In this document: in pieces, positions 37,274 through 43,574 of the stretch
Numbering within the stretch: position 1 is the stretch's first letter
Layout: each line of letters begins with the position of its first letter
NCBI RefSeq assembly: GCF_000003605.2
Contig: NW_003146289.1
Span: 159,090-202,663, forward strand
Source: Saccoglossus kowalevskii
Taxonomy: Eukaryota; Hemichordata; Enteropneusta; Harrimaniidae
DNA: 43,574 nt
Direction: 5' to 3'
Position numbers and translations under genes: made by a program
The notes under the pieces: model-generated
Databases searched by the model: none
The model's input: only the letters and a program-made list of their open reading frames with translations
Told to the model about the DNA's origin: nothing

Positions 37274-38170
37274 CGGAAGCACTTTCATGTTTTTCATTAA
37301 AACACACCGTTTTAATTGAAAACACACTGTTGTAATTAAAAACATGTGTATTATATAATAACAGTAGTGTTTCAGTATTTTTAGAAAAGTGTTTTAGGGA
37401 GTTATTAAAACACTTTTTGATGAAAATTAAGCACATTGTAAACACACAAAAATACACTCTTCCGAAATAAAACACTAGGTGTTTTACGGTGACATAAATG
37501 TGTAATTAAAGTGTTTATTGATAGAACATTTAAGGGCTAATTCACCTTTATGCAAAATTGAGTGAAAAGTCTGAGTAAAAATTACGGTATATATGCCAAC
37601 TAGACAATCACCGAAAGTGACGTCATGACATTACCTCCAGAAAATAATTTTATGTCACGCACCAACATATATGGTCTTACCAACCTAAGTACAACTAGAA
37701 ATCGAGACACGTGGTGAATTAAGTACCTCGTGGCCTAACGGATTTTATTAATCCGCATTTGGTGAACGGTAGTTGTAGCATTCTCACATGTTGTTTTTTC
37801 TGGAAAAATTCTCAATTTGAACCACTTCAGAAAGCAAAATCACCAACGATGTTTCAACCCAAAACACCAAACTATAAATGTGTTCAGAGTGTTAATGTAA
37901 AATACACATTTGTGTTCATGCGTAACTAAAACACTTTTTTACAAATTGTTTTGTCTTGAAACACTTTCTAAAACAAACACACATGTAATGTTTCAAGATA
38001 AAACACCCGACTATGCATGTTTTATAGGTGTTTACATATATGACATGTACAAACGGTCATAAGAGTAACTAAAGCACTTTTCCTTGAAACTGTTTTAATT
38101 TAAGGCACTCCAGAAAACAAACATGCAATGATTCAACCTAAAACACCCGATTATATACAGGACACTTGTG
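37274..38170. repeat. Left subterminal motif-rich arm
   Basis: Dozens of variants of aaacac, cactttt and gtgtttt occur in both orientations, including the perfect hairpin aaaacac-tag-gtgtttt at 37469-37485. A gap of about 37500-37850 interrupts the motif field and holds a tRNA-like segment, which suggests a later insertion. Confidence 0.7.
37729..37790 (+). repeat. Decayed tRNA-like segment inside the transposon
   Basis: The phrase cgtggcctaacggat resembles a tRNA A box/D arm. It is followed by aatccgcatttggtgaacgg and a weak ttgtagcattctc at the B-box position, like the head of tRNA-derived SINEs. It lies in a gap in the left motif arm. No foldable tRNA remains. Confidence 0.3.
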
Positions 38171-38458
38171 TATGCCGTCTACGGTATGCATCTATAATAT
38201 ACACAATACTTATTGTCGATTTTATGCTGCATATTTATTGGGAAAAAAATTGGCAGCAAGTCATACTGTGCATGTAGAGATAACTTTACCGATTTTTGTA
38301 TTTTGAGAGAGTGCATACCATGTACCTGTCACAAGTTTGATAACTGATGGAATTAAACATGCACGATGCTGTTATCAATGTTCGAGTGAGTAAACTGGAC
38401 GACGGTGCGCTAAACAGGCAATTATTAACTGTGACCTAATCATTCCATTTCTTTACAG

Positions 38459-38536
38459 CTCTTATTCTATTGGCGGAGCCTCGGTGTTGAATTCCAATAT
38501 GGTGATTACCACGCACCAGTGCAAATTGTCGCCTAA
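38459..38536 (+). CDS. Possible terminal exon inside the transposon interior
   Basis: A strong acceptor-like tract, cattccatttctttacag (ending 38458, preceded by a branch-point-like gacctaat), opens a frame of 25 codons to TAA 38534-38536. The residues include FYWRSLGVEFQYGDYHAPVQ. AATAAA follows at 38608-38613. The block has more balanced composition than its flanks. It could be a captured host exon, the tail of an element gene, or chance; 25 codons alone prove nothing. Confidence 0.18.
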   Translation, partial: LLFYWRSLGVEFQYGDYHAPVQIVA

Positions 38537-39266
38537 TTTAAACGAGCTCCTTTAAGCCTCTAATAATACATAACCATTCAATTGTTATTTAGAAATGTAA
38601 TTAAAGCAATAAATACAACATGAAAACAAATATTGAACAATAAATAAGTTTGCTACTTCTTTGCAAAATATTTTGAGATACCTTTCGTAATCGATGGTTG
38701 ACATTAATGTTTGTTGCGTGTTCTAGTAATGATTACTTGTGTCGTGCGCACGTCCATCCAGGATTGAATGATACTATCGGGAGTATACGTAGACAGGTGG
38801 CGTATTCGTTGAAGAAGCAATAACAACTTGAACCAAATGAAGTCTTTTTTTTGATTTACTGAGGAAAGAAGGAAATCGGAAGTTATCCTAAACAAACCTG
38901 AAGGTATGATGATATTGTTACTCCTTTACGAAGCGTGTGGAAAGTGTAATTGATAGAGCCAGCTTCGGCAGTTGTGTACTACATTGTTATTTGCAGCGGC
39001 CTCAATTCATTTCTTATGTTCGGCATAACTGATTAACACCTGCCAACACCCCGCAGATCAAGATAGAAATGTTGCAGAATTTAACAGGAAATTTCAGTTC
39101 ATTTCGTTTGTGGTAATATTTTCGTCTTCTCATTACATGCGCGTTAGTTTATAACAACAATATCGCATTGTTTGAAACAATAATGATAAATATTTGAACA
39201 TTACTCACTGCATTTTGATAATATTATACTTTTCAGATTTTAAGAGAAGCGATCGGAGCGAACAAG

Positions 39267-39428
39267 ATGAAACTGCTAATGTTGGGAATTAATTTTGTCC
39301 TGTTAATATGGGTTACTACTGAAAGGGTTCAAATATGTTATTGCTCGTTTCAGTTAATTACTCATGTTTTGAAGTGTAAATTTTCGCAAATATTGGATAT
39401 TGTATCTACAGTTTCACGAAAGGTTTGA
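39267..39428 (+). CDS. Possible small secreted peptide ORF, 53 codons
   Basis: A pyrimidine-rich tract ending in ttttcag (39236) precedes a 30-base leader and an ATG in good context (gcgaacaagATGA). The frame starts MKLLMLGINFVLLIWVTTE, a signal-peptide-like profile, then a short cysteine-containing tail (QICYCSFQ), and ends at TGA 39426-39428. It lies in the motif-poor interior of the candidate transposon. Either a captured gene fragment or chance would explain it. No homologous family is recognised and no clear downstream donor was found. Confidence 0.18.
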   Translation: MKLLMLGINFVLLIWVTTERVQICYCSFQLITHVLKCKFSQILDIVSTVSRKV

Positions 39429-39689
39429 ATTTCAGTACTAGTAAACACACTCACTCACGCGATTGATAACTATCTTTTACAACAATTATACATGTCTGTT
39501 TTTCTTAAATGTTACACTCGAACTTACTTTATTAATGTTGATTATGTGATTTGTTTATCGTTTGTTATGATTACTGTACAATAGTGCAAAGTGCCTCATC
39601 ATGAAATGCATCATTTGATATATTTTGTTTTCAGAAATAATAATTGTAATGATTTTTTCACCATGTTATCAGTGTAAATACATTTTAAA

Positions 39690-40391
39690 ATGTGTCTCTG
39701 TTACAAACACTTGTCAATATTGTGTTTTACTGTTCAAAGTGTTGCGACGATAAACACTTTTTCAATAAATATTTCTGGTGGAAACTCTTTTCAATGTGTG
39801 TATTATTAAATAAAACATGTTGACACATTTTTATATGTGTCGTGATTATAAACACATTACAAAATGTGTGTCTAGTAAAAGCACTTTTAAAAGTGTTGTG
39901 ATAATAAGCACTTTTTATACATGTTCCTGGAGGGAACACTTAACAAATTGTGTGGCTAGTAAAAGCACTTTCAAAAGTGTTGTTATAATAATCACTTTAT
40001 ATACATGTTCCTGGTGGAAACACTTTAGAAATGTGTGACCAGTAACAACACGTTTATATACATGTTTCTGGTGGAAACACTTTTAAAAAGGTGTTTTAAT
40101 GTGTTATGGGTAAAAACATTCCTGAAATGTTCCGCTAAAAGTGTTTTCATAATATACACTTCTCGCAATTATGCAGATTATAAACACTTTAAGTTTTTTT
40201 TAAAGTGGGACAAGCTTATAAACACTTTAAATGTTTTATCACAAAACAGTAAAAATGATTTATTTTAAAACAGTAGCGTTGTAAAATAACTCATTTGCGA
40301 TTTTGAAAAAAACACTTAATGTGTTTAATTAAAAATCACTAAAAAGTGATTTTAAAGAGGGGACAAAAATGTGTCATATTTTAAAACGCAT
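39690..40391. repeat. Right subterminal arm with ~84-bp units
   Basis: Repeat units sharing ctagtaaaagcactt, the half-palindrome aaaagtgtt and cctgg-ggaaacactt recur with 84-bp spacing (ctagt at 39872 and 39956, then ccagt at 40039). A shortened third unit and an outlying copy near 39739 are also present. Within them cacttttaaaagtg (39882-39895) is a perfect palindrome. Near the terminus, aaaatcact-aaaa-agtgatttt (40332-40353) forms a perfect 9-bp stem. Confidence 0.8.
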
Positions 40392-40487
40392 AGATTTACA
40401 GTGTATGTATGATAGTTAATTACTAATGTGAAACAACGCAGAACGTTGTTATACATTTTGAGGTACAGGTTTTAATATATATAATTA

Positions 40488-40740
40488 CAACTCCATCAGT
40501 TCAATAAGTAGAGTGGACACTCGGTGGCTTGGATGGCCGAAGGAACCTGAGTTAAAATTAACCGGTTCGATCGATCACTTTTTGCGGTCACTTGCACTGG
40601 AGACGGGTGTTGTTTTGTTGACATTTTTTTCGATGTCATTTAAGCCTGGGATTTGTTATTAACATCTATCAGCATAATGTGATAATGAACCGGGAGGAAT
40701 GTGGATAGGATGGAATGAATGAATGGATGGAATGAATGAC
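40488..40740 (+). repeat. Decayed tRNA-derived SINE with repeat tail
   Basis: cagttcaataagtagagtgg (from 40497) resembles an A box of the CAGTTGGTAGAGTGG type. Two B-box-like phrases follow at about 40548 (gagttaaaatt) and 40562 (ggttcgatcga). A unique body then leads to a simple tail of tggaatgaa-type repeats (about 40710-40740). The order head, body, simple-repeat tail is that of a SINE. It lies about 80 bp beyond the right end of the transposon. Confidence 0.45.
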
Positions 40741-42842
40741 AAGAACTGTACGTGACCGTTGCGGAATAACATTTGTGAATAAAAAATACAATTTACTAAA
40801 TAAAGGTTTCTGCAAGTTGTGCATGAAAGAAGCGGAATATGCCGGTAGAATGCCCGTATAGTGATGTTACTCTAATTTTAGCAACACTAGATAATATATA
40901 TTTTTCGCCGTGTTGGTGGTGTGAAAGTTTTAGGTAAAACCAGTAAACTAAAAACACAGTTTACTGTCTAGAGTCCAAATTCTCATCAACTTATAAGCTG
41001 GTTTAAACTTCTCTCTGATAAATAAAGAGAATTACCAGAGGACAACATGGATTAACAAAAAGGTTTTAATTTTTAAATAGAAAATGTACCTACATTGCAA
41101 AAATCATCTCCAATCCCGAAAAAATGGGGAACTGGACATTGACAATTTGAGGTGCTTGAAGTCTTACTGCAGTTTAGCAAACTGAAAATAAAAATAAGTA
41201 GTTAGTGCAGCACGATCGATTTAATTTAATTTGTTTGAGTTTTTTTATTTGTAAGTGCATGGAGCCAAGGTTCTTGTTGGCTTTTTCGATTAACAACACA
41301 ACATGCTAGCAAAAAGAATATAGTCCGAACAAGGATCTTATTTTAATAAAAACTCATAGCTAATAAAATGGCGTAGTTATAGACGCGCCGCCAGTCACTG
41401 GCTCTTGTGATATACGAGGTTTTTATTAATATGCATAACTGATCGACATGCAGCAACTCTTGTGTACACGGCCCAGCTGCCACATTAAATTTTAGTATAC
41501 GAATGTCATTAGAACAATAACGCAAAATGCCAACGCTCCTGTACACGTGCGTTGAATTCACAATTTCTTGGACTTTACGAGCATATCCCATTTGAAAATG
41601 TGGGCAAAATCGTTGAAAGGAATATGAGACTTTCCCTAATATAGGAGGCTATAAGTCACATAAGACCTTTTGACTCGCCAATTTCTGGATATAAAGTCCT
41701 CCCGTGCGGTCTTTTTTTATCCTGGATCAAACTTTTGTATCCCCAAATAGTCCTCGTACTCGAGCTTTATCTTATACTAAACGTGCGACCTCAACAACGT
41801 GCCATATGTTTTGTTAAAAACCGGCGGCATAAGTAAGTCTTAGCTCACGTCTTTTTAAAAAAAAAAAACGTTCAGTCGTTTTACAAATAGTAATGTGTGT
41901 ATATGAGTATAAGTGCTACATTGCTACGCAAAGATCATGATTTGTAACGTACAATGTCAGCAGTGACATTTCACGCTAAACGGCACAATTATAATAGATA
42001 TGCAGCTACGACATGTGTCATTATACATTGGATAACTACATGTGGGCACAAGTAGAGTCTTGAGGGAATAACGAGCCTCTCATCCATAAAAAAACGTCAT
42101 TTGTTCCACCATTTAGAAGTGTCTTAAAGCAACTGAAGAGACTCAGCACTATTGAAAGTGCCATTTTCTACCTGAATTGACTTTTATTTGGGTCTGCATT
42201 TGTACTTGTCAAATACGTTCTCATTTGTAAACAAATCTTTAATTTTCCTTTGATTTTCATTCATATTATTATTATCATTATTATTCAATTACATTTCTCA
42301 AATGAATGTTACACTACGTTTTCATTTTTGATTTTTAATTACATATATCCATAATAAATATATTATGTTATACGTATCAAGAAACAGACGAATGATGTTA
42401 GTGGAAGTTTGTCAATATTAACACTGATAACATTCATGTTAAATGATTTCATTTACCTATATACACATAATGGAAATAAAGGAGAAGAAGCCATCATGAT
42501 CATAACAACTAGCCGCACAAATTTAATGTATAAAACAAGTAACGCAAAGCGGGTCGAAAGGTATGTTGCCAACTAATGTTATGAGTACAAACCGCAATCG
42601 ATCAATTAATAAATTGAATTGATGTAACAATTCATCCATCTCATGCTCTCTACTTGAAATGCAGAATAACATGTATTGTTTGCATGTGTGTTGTCCCCAA
42701 GGTTTTAATATTCAGTGTGTTTATTCATCGGTAGTTAATCTGCAACAACTAGTAATTTAGAATTCCTGAATGCCCTACATGACGTTTTAGACATTATTAT
42801 CCTGAACATTATTATTTTCTCATAATTACAAAGGTACCATAT
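40741..42842. other. Mixed stretch, no gene supported
   Basis: A short inverted repeat (agtaaac/gtttact near 40945-40970) and a poly-A run near 41855 were seen. The minus frame 41343-41591 has no recognisable domain. Nothing else is supported. Confidence 0.4.
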
Positions 42843-42849
42843 GGCAGAG

Positions 42850-43574
42850 TAACTACTCATACCAATTCATCAGCTACTCTGTGTACTCATACCAATTCAC
42901 AGTTACTCTGTGTACTCATACCAATTCACAGTTACTCTGTGTACTCATACCAATTCACAGTTACTCTGTGTACTCATACCAATTCACAGTTACTCTGTGT
43001 ACTCATATTAATTCACAGTTACTCTATGTACTCATACCAATTCATAGTTACTCTGTGTACTCATACCAATTCACAGTTACTCTGTGTACTCATATTAATT
43101 CACAGTTACTCTATGTACTCATACCAATTCATAGTTACTCTGTGTACTCATACCAATTCACAGTTACTCTATGTACTCATACCAATTCATAGTTACTCTG
43201 TGTACTCATACCAATTCACAGTTACTCAGTGTACTCATACCAATTCACAGTAACTATGTGAACTCATACCAATTCACAGTTACTGTGTGTACTCATACCA
43301 ATTCATAGTTACTCTGTGTACTCATACCAATTCACAGTTACTGTGTGTACTCGTACCAATTCATAGTTACTCAGTGTACTCATACCAATTCATAGTTACT
43401 CTGTCTACTCATACCAATTCAGAGTTACTCTGTGTACTCATACCAATTCACAGTTACTGTGTGTACTCATACCAATTCATAGTTATTCTGTGTACTCATA
43501 CCAATTCATAGTTACTCTGTGTACTCATACCAATTCATAGTTACTCTGTGTACTCATACCAATTCACAGTTACT
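42850..43574. repeat. 29-bp minisatellite, at least 24 full units, open at the right
   Basis: Unit tactctgtgtactcatacca plus attcacagt repeats in exact 29-bp register from 42875 to 43570, with a degenerate partial unit at 42850-42874 and a cut-off unit at the window end. Variants fall into classes (ctgtg/ctatg, acc/att, cacag/catag). Units at 42991-43077 and 43078-43164 form an identical three-unit, 87-bp higher-order block. Because 87 is a multiple of three, long frames translate through it. They are artefacts, not genes. Confidence 0.98.

Larger units (their letters stand above)
37257..40408. mobile_element. Candidate CACTA-like non-autonomous DNA transposon, 3.14 kb
   Basis: Exact 13-bp terminal inverted repeats, acactgtaaatct at 37261-37273 and its reverse complement at 40392-40404, bound 3144 bp. 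The 4-mer atgt lies immediately outside each end (37257-37260, 40405-40408). Read alternatively, the ends are CACTGTAAATCT flanked by TA. Inside both ends are long arms (about 37274-38170 and 39690-40391) crowded with AACACTTTT/AAAAGTGTTT words in both orientations. Terminal CACTR and dense subterminal motifs are known hallmarks of CACTA (CMC/EnSpm) elements, whose subterminal repeats bind transposition proteins. The 2- or 4-bp flank differs from the usual 3-bp duplication, so the superfamily is inferred, not shown. No transposase is visible in the ~1.5-kb interior. Confidence 0.6.

Noticed and set aside
37023-37475. 150-codon minus-strand frame as one gene
   Set aside because: It crosses the transposon's left terminal repeat. 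The part inside the element is AACACTTTT-type repeat sequence and only the outer 77 codons look protein-like.
6954-37625. Scattered CRE-like tgacgtca sites (6954-6961, 37618-37625)
   Set aside because: Isolated 8-mers with no promoter context; a few are expected by chance in 43 kb.
42881-43511. Three ~75-104-codon frames of repeated CTHTNSQLL/YSYQF-type peptide
   Set aside because: They are translations of the 29-bp minisatellite. Since three units equal 29 codons, every frame without a stop in the unit stays open.
42850-43574. CRISPR-like regular repeats
   Set aside because: The units are contiguous with no unique spacers, and the context is eukaryotic.

Overview
The window looks like AT-rich (roughly one third G+C by eye), gene-poor nuclear DNA from an animal, most likely a marine invertebrate. 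The reasons are decayed non-LTR retrotransposons, tRNA-headed SINE relics, a hAT-type MITE with an exact 8-bp target duplication, ATT microsatellite DNA, a minisatellite, and the lack of any long uninterrupted reading frame. Nothing suggests bacteria, an organelle or a virus. The phylum cannot be fixed from the sequence.

Layout. 1-8.4 kb is mostly featureless, with one inverted repeat (1041-1166) and a SINE relic (3430-3495). 8.4-22 kb holds most of the coding-like patches, mainly on the + strand: a two-exon model at 8758-9187 with matching splice phase, a signal-peptide-like exon at 10662-10805, exon-like blocks at 18350-18502 (-) and 19395-19478 (+), and another two-exon model at 21050-21732. 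All are unrecognised, low-confidence proteins. The same stretch carries a LINE C-terminal relic (12510-12613, -), a SINE head (19030-19107, -) beside the hAT MITE (19133-19289), and one half of an inverted dispersed repeat pair (20022-20101 and 28918-28996). 22-34.8 kb is mostly plain AT-rich DNA with a GC-rich islet (25438-25580), a 105-bp tandem duplication (29416-29622) and a broken LINE reverse transcriptase (32860-33560, -).

34.8-43.6 kb is the most structured part. It has degenerate ~51-53-bp tandem units carrying CCAAT motifs (34860-35075), a clear LINE C-terminal relic (35348-35662, +) running into a 49-unit ATT tract, and a candidate 3.14-kb transposon (37261-40404). That element has 13-bp terminal inverted repeats and long arms crowded with AACACTTTT-type motifs, which is CACTA-like organisation. 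A decayed SINE and a 29-bp minisatellite that runs off the window end follow it.

No operon-like or pathway relationship between genes can be claimed. The window reads as intergenic or intronic DNA built up by successive transposon insertions. The candidate exons rest on splice signals, phase and composition only, and open frames of 50-60 codons are common by chance in DNA of this composition.
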